A DNA stretch of 64,000 bases from assembly GCF_000002425.4 (NCBI RefSeq), contig NC_037273.1:8942388-9006387 (forward strand), given 5' to 3'. The notes below the pieces were generated by a model. The model searched no databases. It saw only the letters and a list, made by a program, of their open reading frames with translations, and was not told where the DNA came from. Made by a program: the position numbers and the translations under genes. Each line of letters opens with the position of its first letter. Position 1 is the stretch's first letter. Shown here one piece after another: positions 49,264 through 62,153 of this stretch. Origin of the DNA: Physcomitrium patens (lineage: Eukaryota > Streptophyta > Bryopsida > Funariales > Funariaceae).

Positions 49264-51880
49264 CTTTTCACCGCATCTCTTTCCTTTTGGACATGCTGGA
49301 CTGCAGACCCCTTTCAAATATCTCGAACTTTTCTGCCTCAATTAATCAAGCGTCACCTTCCCTTTACTGCACGCCCATCAATACAAATCCAGCTGTGAGA
49401 CTGCTGATCAATCACCTTGTAACAAAGTTATGGGATTGTATCAGAAAAGACAACTTCTGAGCATTCCCAACTGACACGAGGTCAAGTTTCGCGAATACTA
49501 ATCACTCATGGAGGAGATGCGCCCTGCTGCTTTAACGAAAACTTTGAAGAAAACAACGGACTCACAACAAGCGGAAGGGAACAAAAGTCCATCTCCCCAC
49601 AACGGAACGCAACCAGAACCACTGGACGATGCTTCTAGTTCCAAGGCTACCATTGTCGGTCTCAAATTGGTTCAAGATCAGCAATCACGGTGTCACGGGA
49701 CTTCCAAGACCAAATCCGTTGAACAGAACGCATTACGTTTTCTGCTGCTTTGAGTACCACAAAGCAGTATTCGAAGATCGTGAAGACAATAGCCAACGCT
49801 CCCAAACTCCACTGAACCTCTGTGCAACCCCGTCTGTGCCCATCGGGCTAAGAATCCTAATGAAACTATGCTGCGAAACAGCTGACACTGCGGGTGGGTT
49901 CCGCTCGGGATGACGACAATGTTCCGAAAATGCCATAATTTCAAAGAAAGGCCAACTCTGAGCTTCAATTTGAAATTCGATTCTTAACAGCAAGCATCGA
50001 ACGAGAATCTTCTCGACAGAATTAATCCATGGTCCTCTTGCCTAAGTCTCTCCCCTTGAATTCCGAGCTAAGATGAGTACTCCTACGCAACGCAGTCGCC
50101 AAAATGTAAACATACGCAATTGCTAGAAAGTTAAAAAAGCTTCGGTAACAACCAGGTAATTATATCACTGAGGAACGTAAGTTAGTAACCCTGAGACACA
50201 CCATCAGTAACCCACTCCACATCGCCTCCACTGCAACCTTCCAGAAGCCAATTTAACCTTCAGCGAACGATCTAAGAAAATCAATCACCTCCCTCCTACT
50301 ACCCAAACTTCAAATCTCACATGAGAATCTCGACACATACACAAAACCGCGACTCCATCTAGTTACAAAATCCTGCAAAAGCCAACAGTGAAGGTGCAAC
50401 GCAGTGACAAGCGCACCGTTATGTCCATGAGAATCTACCACAGCACCGCACCGCACCGCACAGCACTGCACTACACTACACTAAGGCACAAAAACTTCAC
50501 AATCGGTAAAGCAATTCAGAATTAAACATGGCCAAGCCCGGGGGCTTACATTGCACGATGCGATGGATACACAAGGAGACTCCTAACTAAGCTGCACCTC
50601 CTTGGACGCTCTAATTCTGCATCAATTCATGTGTGTATAGACCCATCACAAGACTGGACTGATGCCCCCAGTCTGCAACCAAGAAAAACGAAAGGGGGGG
50701 GGGGGGGGGCACTGACCTTAGACGGTTGCTCCACGTCTGCTGCATGCGTTTGCTCGATGGTCGAAGCATGGAAACCTTGGGCAAGGAAACTGTTGTGGAG
50801 GCACTCTTGGGGCCTCGAAGTGGCAGTTTCGGAGTTCAGACCTAGCGACGCCTGGCGCGTCACGGTCCCCTCTATACAATCGTCGCAACCAGGATCTTGT
50901 CTTTCCAATTCCGGGAATAGAATGATCCGCTTCCATGGGCCCTCGCAAACAAACTACTCCACCACACCACGCCGCGACGACACGGTGATGGGTAGCTGTA
51001 GAGAGAGACAGATAGATAGGAGGGGCTCTCATGGCCGTGGGTGCCCTAATTTTGTTGCTCCTAATTTCGTTGTCACTGCAGCAAAAATCTCAAACGGGTC
51101 GTTAATTGTGCATTGGAATAGTTTTGCAGCTTTGTGCACTCTTTCCTACCCTTCTAAGAATATTAAATTAATAATAATAATAATAATAAGGGCTTCTATT
51201 CCTCTGTTGAACATTGCTAGAAGGGCAAGATTATAGCCAAGATTTCTCTCATCAGTTTGCTATTTTTCCAGTTAATTTATAATTTTTCTTTATGTGGTTC
51301 TTGTTTATTTCTAAGCTTGAAACTTTTTTGTATCTTGATTCAATTATTGGATTATCTTCTTGACTTATGATAGAATTTTTAGCATGTTTTTTTTTGGAAT
51401 ATAATGATTAAATATAGTACCTATTCTAATTTAATAGTATTTATATATAAATCTATGATTATAAGAATTTATATATAAATCTATGATTATAAGAATTTAT
51501 ATATAAATCTATGATTATAAGAATTTATAAAATGGCCACAAAAAACTACAATATTAAGACCAAAATTTATTATTTTGATATAAATACTATTTAATTTCAA
51601 ATCGATATTAAAATACTTGTATTCATTAGTAATTTCTATTAGACATTGTGTTTTTAAACAATGTATAGATAATGGATAATTTATCAGAGTTGACTCCTTG
51701 AAACTATCAAAAATTAACAATATTTTTGAAGAAGTATAGTTATTTATTAAGATTAGAATTTTCACTATACATAGGTCTTTTAGATAGGTTGATTGGTAAA
51801 ACATTTGTAAAAAAAATTCCTTGACTTATGCCATAAACTTATGCTTAAAAATATAAGTTTAAATTTTTTAATATATATAA
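49264..51880. other. bHLH gene upstream region and AT-rich spacer
   Basis: 49.3-51.1 kb has gene-like GC and probably contains leader exons of the bHLH gene. Long frames here (for example 201 codons at 50631-51236, plus) run through a 16-base G tract (50694-50709) and have no known domain. Beyond 51.2 kb the DNA is AT-rich, with a 28-base tandem repeat at 51438-51521. Confidence 0.4.
51438..51521 (+). repeat. Three-copy 28-bp tandem repeat
   Basis: Copies at 51438-51465, 51466-51493 and 51494-51521. The last two are identical and the first differs at its first base, so the array is young. Confidence 0.9.
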
Positions 51881-52889
51881 TTGTTAAAGCCACACCTCCT
51901 CTTGTCATATCATGATTAATTTCATCCATTTTTAATCTCTATCACCGATTTCTAATCATCTATTATTATTTTTTTCCTTCTTCATTCTATGCTCTTCATC
52001 TCAAATACACACCCCTTCTTCTTCTCCTTCTTATTTCTATTCTTGTTCTTGTCTTTGATTCTTTGTTTCTAGTGTTCCTACCAAGCAATCAACATAAACT
52101 AGTAAACTTTGACTTTAATTCTTCTAAGTTCCATGCATCATAATGTATTGACTAGTTTCATTTTCACATTCCTAGTATAGATGTTATGACTACTCAGTCC
52201 ACATTATAAATGCATCCCACACCTCTTCTAAGTTTATCAAGAATTTCACTTGAGCTTGCAATAGAAAATAAGTGTAATCGCGACCATAGTGGTGGTCAAT
52301 CAAGTGGAGCTTGAATAGCTTCAACAAATACTTTTTTTTACCCCATATTCCAAAAAGATGAAAGAATGACTTAATAATACCAAGATCATTATTTCTTGCC
52401 AAAAGTAGTTACCAATTCTTTGGACTTGCTACAAAATTATGCATATTAGTAAAAACCAACCCTCTTTTCTAGTTGCTTGTCACCAAAAAATTAGTAGCAA
52501 AATTCACTATCCTTAATAGCCAATTTACTATATAATATTCAATAATTTCCTGTTAGACCTCCTTAGAAGATCAAGTTGCTACAGAACTAACTTCCACTTC
52601 TTATTGATCCAAGTAACATATACCAAAATTATATAGATTACTTGAGTAATGTCCAAGTATTCCCATACAAATATCAATATTGGCTTAAAGAAGGCAATTA
52701 GTAGTCAATAGAAGGAATGAAGGAGGAAAATGAAGATGTATAGATTTGGAATGGACACATGAGACTACAAATAGAGATTGGAAGGGAGTAAGTAATTCTA
52801 AATAGAAGACTTGGAATGGAAATGGAGAATTAGGAATAAGAATGGACAAAATCAATCATGATATGCCAAGGGAGGTGTGGCTTTAACAA
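51881..52889. mobile_element. 1.0-kb element with ~50-bp terminal inverted repeats
   Basis: The left end (51881-51930) begins TTGTTAAAGCCACACCTCC. The right end (52841-52889), reverse-complemented, begins with the same 19 bases and continues with about 85% identity to the end of the arm. Further in, pyrimidine-rich sequence on the left (51960-52070) faces purine-rich sequence on the right (52690-52840), suggesting a longer decayed inverted arm. The centre has no recognisable transposase; a 70-codon minus frame (52190-52402) has no family I know. This layout fits a non-autonomous DNA transposon. Target-site duplication could not be read because both flanks are AT- or CT-repetitive. Confidence 0.7.
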
Positions 52890-52943
<54 letters not shown>

Positions 52944-55219
52944 CTATTTTGTTCTTATATATATATATATATATATATACATAAAAAGAAATTAAAATAT
53001 AAAAGAAAATAAATTGAATTGTAGATTATTTGTATTTTCTATTATGGAATTTGTAAGTGACTGTGGAATAAAATATTATGTATATAAAAACAAAGCAGAT
53101 TGTGATCTTACATTTTCATATATATAAATTTTTGTAGAAAATTTGATGCTACACAATCCACATTGATACATTTTGGTTACCTTTATATTGTCACATGTGA
53201 AGATATATGAAGTAGGTTAAATTTTTATTATATTTTTCAATCAAATTTTATTTGACTTCTTAAAACAATTGCAAAAAAAAAATAAAAAATGGATTGATTT
53301 GTCACAAATTTTTGCAAAAATATGGATTGATTTATTACAAATTTTTTTTATCAAAATAGTGCATCTAAATGTTTATCTACTACAATGTTATATCATCTTT
53401 GCAGTCTTGAATAAGGTAAATATTTAAATTTTGTTCTGAAAATTTATTTTCAGAAGTCTAAATATCTAAAAGAGTATCACTTCTGTACTGCTGTTTTTTA
53501 AAATTAAGAGATTTTTTAAGGATTTTGGAACAATCATTTAAAAAAAAAATGGTCCAACCATTTTTAGATATATTCAAAAGTTTACAAGAAAAATGTTGTG
53601 AAAGTGGAAAGAAACGTTATAAAGCCTTTGAAATAAGCAAGAATTGAAGCTCAAAATCATTTGCTTGAAATTGAAGCATTTGTTTGTGAAGTGGCAGGAT
53701 TTCAATAAACGGTACTAAAGACATGATAGTCAAAAAAAGAACATGTTTGACTTGAGAAACTATAGGCTGATATTCAATATTAAAAACAGAAGAACAAATA
53801 AAAGAAGTGCGAATTCTGTGAAGATATTAAAAGTTTGATTAGTACTTTTGTGGTAAAATGTGGTGCTAAAATAGTAACAATGCAAGAATATTGCAAATGG
53901 AACTTCCAGATTAGCAGTATAGTGGCAGTTTTTATTTTTCTTTTCTTTTATTATTAATAAAAAATTTAGACGATAAATATAATATTTCTTCTAATTTCAT
54001 GCACTTTACTTAATTAAAAAGAAACATTTAAGAAAAAGGTCGTAATGACATATTTTATTTTTATTGAAATTTGAATTCATGTGGTGTCCTTAAACTTGGA
54101 TTGAAGTGGCACATATGACTAAGTCCTTTAAGAAAATTGAAAGCAAAATGTGAACCTTGATCCACTTTATTTAAAAATTTACACATCAACTTTGTATGTC
54201 ATCAAAATGATTCTGCATGTAGTTTTTAGAAAAATATATACATCACCTTAATTTTAAGTTTCTCTCATATTATTTATCATGTCCATATGATTCAAGGTAG
54301 ATAACCTCATTAGTATAGAGGCTATATAATTATAAATTAACTCACCACAATTAGATATTCAGTGTACCACCTAAGTAAAAGATCACATCACTCTACATTA
54401 TTAATGTTTGAAATGATGTTATACAATTGCTCAAAAGTTCAAATTAGCTGTTTCACAAAGTAGCAATTAAGGATGCATATATCTAATTAATTTCAAAAAT
54501 AATATATATATATATATACATACATCAATGTAAATATAAGAAAAGATACTCATAAAACAAATGTGTTATAAAGTCCAAGAAAAAAGAAAAAAGAAAAAAT
54601 CAACATTTTAGTTAAGATGATAATTGTAAAGAATCAAATTTACATAATAAGAAAGTATTAATCAAATCACAAAAGATATTTTCTATATTTTCTATTTTTA
54701 GTAAAACACATGAATATATAAGAATTTTAAGTTCATATTCTTTATTAAATCTTTTGTGGATTGCATATATTTGTCTCAAAGACATTGGTGGAAATGTTCT
54801 CAAAAGCTCAAAAGGTCCACCCATACATGTGGTCAAATAATTTTTTCAAAAAATAATTATATAATTAGTTAAAAATATCAAGAGTTGAAAGAGTATATTT
54901 TTATTTCTATCTTTATTCTAAAGAAAGATGAATGGCATCCAAAAGTGGTGCATGCCCCTTTCAAATGTAGAATTAGATTTATTAGAACTCTTATAAGCAG
55001 ATTAGGTGACCACATGTATGCCACGTCAGTCATATGTTATTCCAACTTGTATAGCTCAATGTTGGTTCCTCATGACATATTACGGAATCAAGATACCACC
55101 TAGACATGATGATGTAGGCACAGTCAAGTGACTCGGATAATATAGAGAAGAGAAGACATAGACTAAAAAATTGAGCATCATTTATCTTCATTGGGCTGGA
55201 TTTGGATGCTAGTGATGTT
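52890..55219. other. AT-rich spacer next to the inverted-repeat element
   Basis: Begins with a CT run (52890-52913) passing directly into AT repeats (to about 52942 and again 52957-52979). No frames with recognisable content; probably old repeats. Confidence 0.4.
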
Positions 55220-55500
55220 CATTGTATATTATAAAAACTTAGGAATATAAGACTATATGCCAAGATGGCAAAGTGTATATTTCACACTACTCAAATTGAC
55301 TTCTTAGAATATATTATTTCAAATTATGGCCTTATGATAGATCCTAAGAAAGTTCAAAATATCATGAATAGGAAGGTTCCAAAAAGAGTAAGAAATATTT
55401 AATGTTTTCTAAGATTTGCCAATTACTATCGGATCTTTATTAAGGATTTTTTTAAAGTTGTAGCTCCACTTATACATATACCAAATAATAAGACTCTCGA
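55220..55500 (+). mobile_element. Gypsy reverse transcriptase/RNase H fragment
   Basis: One frame, interrupted by few stops, reads KLRNIRLYAKMAKCIFHTTQ, then IDFLEYIISNYGLMIDPKKV and FLRFANYYRIFIKDFFKVV. This is the canonical end of the Ty3/Gypsy reverse transcriptase thumb leading into RNase H (chromovirus-like wording). No other domains or LTRs are visible nearby, so it is an isolated fragment. It is less decayed than the copy at 5.4-7.5 kb. Confidence 0.75.
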
Positions 55501-56414
55501 TGTATTTATTATTTGTATATCATGAAGATAAAAATTGATTTAAAATAAAATATTCTAGAGATTTTTATTTTGTTCTTTTGGCTTGGTATATATAATTTAA
55601 GAACATATACTAGATTTATATATGAGAACACAAAATTATATTTATTTAATTAAAATTCAATGATATTGGGATTAAAAATAAATAAAAAATATTTTTTATT
55701 AGATATTTTATTAAATTGTATTATTATTGTTTGTTTCATCAATATAAATAATTAGATTTATTATAATTATTTAGAACCTAAATTAATCAAATTATGCTTC
55801 AATCACAACTTTAGTTCTTCTTTTGATTTATCAATAATAATAATATGAATCAATATTTAATATAAATAAAATATAAGACTTAATTAAAAATTAAAATCAT
55901 CAATTAATTAAATATATGATTTTTAAATTAAATTTTGATATGTATGTAAAGAATTATATATTTTAATGCATTAATTCAAAAAAATAGAATTTAAAAATTA
56001 TATTATATTTAAATTTTTTTGTGGTAGAATTTTTCTTATAAGATTAATATAAATCTTAGATAATCATTCTTAGAAATAAAAAATTCTATTCAATATGTTA
56101 GTTTTAAAATTTATAATAAAAAATTTTGAAACTTAAATTTCTTTTTCTAATCAAATAATTACTTAATTTATTATAAATTTTAAACTAAAAATAAAATAAT
56201 TTGTTAATTGTGGATGTAATAGAAAATATTTCAATAAATACCTAAGTTATTAAATTAATATATGATAATGGAAAAATAGTAAAAAATAAGTTAAAATAAG
56301 ATTAAATATTTGTAATGACTAGATCTTTTATAAGGCTAAGAGGATTAATTATTATAAAATAATAAATAAATAAAAACTAATAAATTAAATAATAATTAAA
56401 TATTTAATAAATAG

Positions 56415-56450
<36 letters not shown>

Positions 56451-56737
56451 TAGTTATAAAGAACCATTGATACTACCTAACAAATAATAAGACAAAGATA
56501 AAATTACATGCATAATATAATTGAATACATTATAAAATAAATTAAACAAAGTCAAAGATGGAGCTGATATTGACTTTGTCAATGATGATCCTCATGGATG
56601 GGGAGCCGGCAGTGCAGCAGATGGAGAGCAGACAAAGACATACGGCGAGCAGGGTGAAGGACTCTCTAGACCTGGACTAAGTGAACAACCTATCTATCGG
56701 AGATTGCTTTGGATAAGTAGAGTTCTATACACATTTA
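55501..56737. other. AT-rich spacer
   Basis: Extremely AT-rich with an AT microsatellite near 56418-56446. A short GC-richer island occurs at about 56570-56660. No gene seen. Confidence 0.4.
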
Positions 56738-57415
56738 GACTCCATATACAGTTCTCACATCAAAACAAATATAAAAGTCAGATCTCTAATCAAGGTGTGA
56801 AGACCCTAATTAGGGTTTATAATTCATAAATTATAAAAAACAAAACACATATTTTTGAAAAATAAAGACATTTATAGAGGTCTTTGGGACACTCTAAGTC
56901 TTGACAAAATTTAAGAACAGAAAAAACTGTGATACATTGAGAGATATTAAGGATAAAAAACCTCTAAGATACCTTTGTAACCCTAAACACTAAATCCTAG
57001 AACCCTTAAGACCCTAAGACCCTCAAACCCTAAGACCCTAAGATCTTAAGATCCTAGAACCCACAACCCATCTAGTCAGCCTAGACGACAAATTTTGCAA
57101 TGCCAAAATCTCAAGTTTTATTTTGGTGCAGCGAAATTTAGTATGTATTCCAACTCTATATACAATTCTCACATTATAACAAATATAAAACTCAAATTCG
57201 GAATTAGGATCTTCAAACCCTAATTAGGATTCCTAAGCCCTAAAACATGAAAATTGAAATACATATTTTTGAGAAACAAAAACATTTATAGAGGTCTTTA
57301 AAACAATGTAAGGCTTGGCAAAATTTTAGAATAGAAAAAACTGTGATACATTGAAAGATATATATGATCAAAAACCTCTAGGACACTTTTGTAACCTCAA
57401 ACCCTAAATCCTAAA
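56738..57415 (+). repeat. Imperfect direct duplication (~265 bp, period ~408) with telomere-like blocks
   Basis: Copy A (about 56738-57000) and copy B (about 57141-57415) share ordered phrases: GTTCTCACAT/ATTCTCACAT, ACACATATTTTTGA, GACATTTATAGAGGTCTTT, AAAAACTGTGATACATTGA, AAAACCTCTA and TAAATCCTA. Both contain CCCTAATTAGG and end in CCTAAA-type units. Between them, 57001-57065 is a run of degenerate telomere-like ACCCTAAG/ACCCTTAAG units. Confidence 0.8.
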
Positions 57416-57429
57416 CTTGGTCTCTGTAA

Positions 57430-57720
57430 TTTCCACAATCTAAGATAAATACCATATGAGGCCTATATTCTTCGGCCTCAAATCGGCGTGGAATAAAGCT
57501 ATGTCACATTTCTTCACTCTTTAGATCACTGCAATCACTCAGTGCATGATGTGCATGCGTGCATCACGTTCCAAGATAAATGCCCTACAATGGCTCTTTT
57601 AATCTGACTCTCCGTACATGGTGCATGGAATAGCACCATGTCACGCCTCTCTCCTCGTTACATAATGTAGTCACTCCTCTTGTTGAGTGCATGCATGTAC
57701 TACAATCTACAACAAATGCC
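57430..57720 (+). repeat. Imperfect tandem repeat of ~115-130 bp
   Basis: Shared phrases recur: GGAATAAAGCTATGTCAC versus GGAATAGCACCATGTCAC, then a GCATG-rich stretch, then AAGATAAATGCCCTACAA versus ACAACAAATGCCCTACTG. A weaker first copy ends in AAGATAAATACCATATG near 57441. Confidence 0.65.
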
Positions 57721-57883
57721 CTACTGTGCTTGTTCCCTTCCGCCTCTCCGTCCATGATTTGTTGGATCTCTTTCTCCTCCATTCTCTCTTCCCACCTCAC
57801 CCAGATCGTTGATTCACAGTGCTTCCCTTCGCATGACTTGAACCTTGACCATAAAGACGATAAGCAAGATAAGGACCAACTCC

Positions 57884-58033
57884 AAGAAAGGGAGACTACT
57901 CTGAATTGGACGTCACATGCATGGTCGTCGAGTTCTCTCAGACTGAACTGGACGATGTGAAGAAAGGGGACAACTTTGAATTAGACGTCACATGCATAGT
58001 CGCCTAGTTCTCTCAGACTGAACTAGATGATGG
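57884..58033 (+). repeat. 75-bp tandem duplication
   Basis: Two adjacent copies with period 75 share AAGAAAGGG, TTGAATTGGACGTCACATGC (second copy with one change) and GTTCTCTCAGACTGAACT. Differences are mainly transitions. Confidence 0.85.
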
Positions 58034-59750
58034 TGTACATGGGCTTCCCAATGTCACCCTTTGTCTAGCTAGTCTCGAATGCAAGTTATACTAAAATAAA
58101 TGTAGCACTTTCATACTATGTGCTAATAGTCAATCTTTTTTGGTAAAATAAAAAGGGGATCACCTAACTACGTACTGTCCCAGTGTGGTGCCTTGGCCGC
58201 AAGTTGATCTATTTGTTGTATCCTGTTTGCAGGTCAAATTTCAACACTCAAAAAATTGAACAATCTTATGTGGAGCCACTTCTTTCAATTTCACGAATTT
58301 CATGCATGTTTGTGTACTAAAATTATACCAAATGTTTTGTTAGCTCATAAACATTGGAATTCTTCTTCGAATCGTAGGTTATTATTGGAAGAATATTGTG
58401 TCCATCAATGTCCAATCATCGACAGGACCCTGACCCTGAGCTTTCATGACTTATATTTTGAAGGTTATAAATTGTGTCATCCTTTGTTGTATTTGGTGTG
58501 AGAAGCATGCAGTATCTTCCTTCGTTGCATGTCATGCATGCAGGTGGATGCTTTCTGTTTTAAGATTATTTTCTATCTCCATGATATTAGACTAAAATTT
58601 TTTTCACCGGGATATGGTTTTCTACATAGTCGTGTTATGGAAATCAATTAGAGTTTTGGTGGAAAGACTTGATTCTCATGTTGGCCGGACTATGTTAGAA
58701 TAGATTATATTGGGTGTAATCATAGAATTATATGGCATGAGATCTGTTAAACCTTGGTCATCTCATTGAGCCTAGTGTACAATCCATCGACCTTTGCCAA
58801 TTGGGAATCATACACACACACACACACAAACATGGAAGCATGTAGAATTTTAGACGACGTTTTATATGTTATGCAGGTGGTGGAGTAGACAAGAGTTGAC
58901 CTAATAAAGAACATGCGAAGCGATGTAATATCCCTCTATCTCAAGCTCCTATTTCAACCTAAAACATAACAAAGGAACACAATTACTCATTATAGAAAAA
59001 AAAAAAAAAACAAAACAAAACAAAAAAATAAAATAAAATAAAAAACAAAAAATAAAAACAAAAAAATCAAATCATCCCAAGAATGCCTCAACTTCACTTT
59101 GAAAGAAAGTTAGATCAACACATGGCATCTGAATTTTGATCCTGCATAGGATCACCTCCAATGCTTGGAGTTCGAGCTTGGAGTGTGGCTCACCTCGCCT
59201 TATATCACAACTTCATCTTTGATTGGATTAGACTTAAGATTTAGGATTTTAGGATTTTAGGATTTAGGAGTTTTGCAATACTCGCAAATTGTGAAGCTGA
59301 GTTCTCAATTGCTTTCATACCTCCACTCATTCTCAACTCCACAATTCAAGATTACTGGCTACTGCATACCTCAGATTGCAATAGCTTTCATCATTTCATG
59401 TGAGCCAAGGGAAGCCACACCCCTTTACAAATAATCAACACATTCTATATAACACAAAACAAAAAAATACAGACAAAGCCAAATATACAAAATTGACCAA
59501 TAGCCTGAACAAAGCAACAAAATATATAAAACAAATATGTCATATAAAACTTGAAAACCTAAAAATGAACAAAAAGTCCACATTCTCCATCAATTCCAAA
59601 TCTGGTCGACCAACCAAACAACAACAACAATACAAAAAAAAAAAAAAAAAAAAAAAAAAAACTTGAAATACCTTCCCAGAGAGCGCAGGCAAAATCTTGC
59701 ACAAAATATATTTCTAAATAAACCCACATGCATTCGAGGACGGCAAATAC
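58034..59750. other. Intergenic DNA
   Basis: Mixed composition. A CA run occurs near 58812-58828, A-rich tracts at 58997-59060 and a 28-base poly-A at 59634-59661. No gene recognised. Confidence 0.4.
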
Positions 59751-59910
59751 ATGCGACAACTCATGAACTTGAGTAGTAAATCTTGTCCTCGCATCCATAA
59801 TAAGAGCCCACAGATTTGTACAAGATGCCACACTGCTTATATACAGACCGTCTTCATTACCCTTTTCCATATACTTCGTAAGCTGAAAATCAACTACATC
59901 GTAGTGATAC
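59751..59910 (-). pseudogene. Isolated exon of a MUT9-like (CK1-family) protein kinase C-terminal region
   Basis: Read on the minus strand, 59910 to 59751 is an uninterrupted 160-base exon with AG before it (polypyrimidine-like, TTTTGATGTGTAG) and GTATTT after it. It encodes 53 codons, including YMEKGNEDGLYISSVASCTN and LWALIMDARTRFTTQVHELS. These match the conserved C-terminal domain of plant MUT9-like kinases (photoregulatory protein kinases), which phosphorylate histone H3 and photoreceptor-pathway proteins. Neither the kinase domain nor the next exon (a WIMEQWEKN-type segment) is visible within several kilobases. The surrounding DNA is AT-rich, with a 28-base poly-A run at 59634-59661. 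It is most likely a captured or leftover genomic fragment, since retained splice sites argue against retroposition. A huge-intron gene is the alternative. Confidence 0.75.
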
Positions 59911-61820
59911 CTACACATCAAAATAAAATAGGAATAAAAGTTCAGTAAATGGGTGTGTCCAAATCTAAATTGCTTGCTAAAAGTAAATGCATGTCGTAGA
60001 AATTGGAATCGCTGATCGACATCCACAAGGATAAAGTCAAAATCGACAATGCAAATATGACCGGGCTGATGTCTAATTGAGCAACATCACACCACATCAA
60101 TGATGAAAGCTCACACCGCCTTACCTTTGCATTACCCTTGGTTGGTGGTTTTGTCCTTGGATGGTGGTTTTATCTTTATGGATTATTCCTAAGGCTGCAA
60201 AAAAATCTTATATCTAAATAGTTAAACATTTTGATATGGAAAAGAAAAAGAGTAAGTATGTTTCATCACGAAGTGAAATTGGTCATAGAAACTATCACAT
60301 AAAGGGAGAAGGAGTGATGAAGCATAGCTATGGCCTTGATATTATACAAGTAGCATTTGACTTTATTTTTGCATCTTAAAATTTAGCAAACTAGAAGAAG
60401 TTGGTGGCAACTATATAATAATCTCCACCTAAATGAGGATTTGAGGTTCACATTTAGAGGATGTTTTTAGAATTGGTCTTTTGTGTTGCATGACACTATT
60501 GCGCTATATAATTCTTCCTACATGATTACGTTTTTTTTTTCTCCTTCCTCCCAATGAAAGTTTAGAATTACTTATTCAAAAGATCTAGCCATGGATTCTA
60601 TTTTTGACTAATCTAATTGATTATTTTAAATTTTAAAATTTAATATATTTAATATTATATTATACAATCCATATATTTAATATTTGATATTTTATTTTAT
60701 TTTTTAATATAAATACACATTTTTTTTTAAAATGTACAAAAAATATTTTTAAGACACAAATCGAATAATTATATTGAAAAATTGAATATTTATAAAAAAA
60801 TAAAAAGGATAAAAAAATACTATATCATAGCATAGAACTTAACTCTTGGATAGAAAAAACATATGTTCCCAAAAAAGAGAGAACTTGAAAAAAATATGCA
60901 ATAAAAAATATAGAAGCCAACCAAGATTATAGAAGGAAAATTCAATTATGGTGGAAGAAGCTGGAAACTGCATAGAGGCAAAGCCTAACATGAGATGCAC
61001 AAATGTAGAATTGTGCATCAAAATCTTGGTGAGGTCTGCTCCTGCCTCCAATCTCAGCTCTATGCACCCACAAGATACTGTGTTGAAGGCACATCTTAGT
61101 GATTGTGAGCTTCAATAGCAACAAGATTGATGGATCTACTCTTCAAATCCAAGTTCCCACTAGCATTCATCCAAATTCTCTGTAGGGTGTCTCCGATCTC
61201 AATGCTAATCTTTAGACGGAGTTATCAATGTCATAGGATAAATGCATGCCATATGAGAGTGTTGAAGGTATTAGCAGTGTAAATAAGTATTGCAAATAAT
61301 CAAAGAGATTAGTAGATTTGATGTATGTTAGTACCATGAATATGTTAGAATGAGAAATAAGACATGGAGATATTTCATATTGTTTGAGAGTGCTAATATA
61401 CTTGATGGAAAATAAAGAACAAGAGTTAAAAGAGGGTTGTATCTCACTTGAAGCATTTGTTTGCATACTTTTATGTTTTAAGTGCTTGTGCTTCTACATT
61501 CTTTTATATTGTATTCTAATATGTTATGGGCCCACTTATATGAGTAGTGTTACTAGAAATTTGAGTTGAAACTTGTTGGCAGAGAGGTCTTCAGTGTTTT
61601 TATTTGTTGGACGTACATTCATGCATATCTAGAGTATTGGAGGTGCATTCATGCATATTTAGAACATTGGAGGTGCATCAATGTGCATTTAGAGGTCTTA
61701 GATGGTATTTGGAGTTTTGGAGGTGCCAAAGTCATTATTTGGAATATTGTGGAGCCATTTGAAGTATTAGAGGTATATTTTGCAAGGTTAAAGGTTGTAA
61801 GTATTTGATTGGTCTTGCTT
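59911..61820. other. Spacer between the kinase exon and the Copia leader
   Basis: AT-rich in 60.5-60.95 kb. No further MUT9-like kinase exon could be found here. The last 250 bases contain the ~30-base repeats preceding the 50-bp array. Confidence 0.4.
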
Positions 61821-62121
61821 TGAGTGATTTGGGTGTATGAATGTACATTTTGGCCACTTTAGGACTGATTTGAAAGATTTTGGATGTAAGAGTATTCATT
61901 TGAATCAAATAGGGCTGATTTGAGTGATTGGGATACATAAATGCATATTAGAACTCTGGTATGGGCTGATTTGAGTGTTTTGGATGGATAAGTGCACATT
62001 TGAGCTATAAAAGGATTGATTAGAGTATTTGAGGTCTAAAGATGCCACTTTGAATTAAAAATAGGCTAATTTGGAGTATTTGAGTACAAGAGTGCTTCTT
62101 TAATACAATGTCAGGATTATT
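61821..62121 (+). repeat. Six-unit 50-bp imperfect tandem array upstream of the Copia gag
   Basis: Units start at 61821, 61871, 61921, 61972, 62022 and 62072, each 50 or 51 bases. Each opens with a TGAGTGATTTGG-like phrase and closes with GGGCTGATT-like bases. A partial seventh unit follows at 62122. Just upstream (about 61620-61760) a shorter repeat of roughly 30 bases (TTGGAGGTGCATTCATGCAT) occurs several times. The array lies in the position of an LTR or leader, so it may be retroelement regulatory sequence. Confidence 0.8.
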
Positions 62122-62153
62122 TTGAATACATTTGAGATATATTTGACTGAGAG

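Noticed and set aside
50631..51236. 201-codon plus-strand frame, the second longest in the window
   Set aside because: Passes through a 16-base G run and ends in AT-rich DNA; no recognisable domain; probably leader DNA of the opposite-strand bHLH gene.
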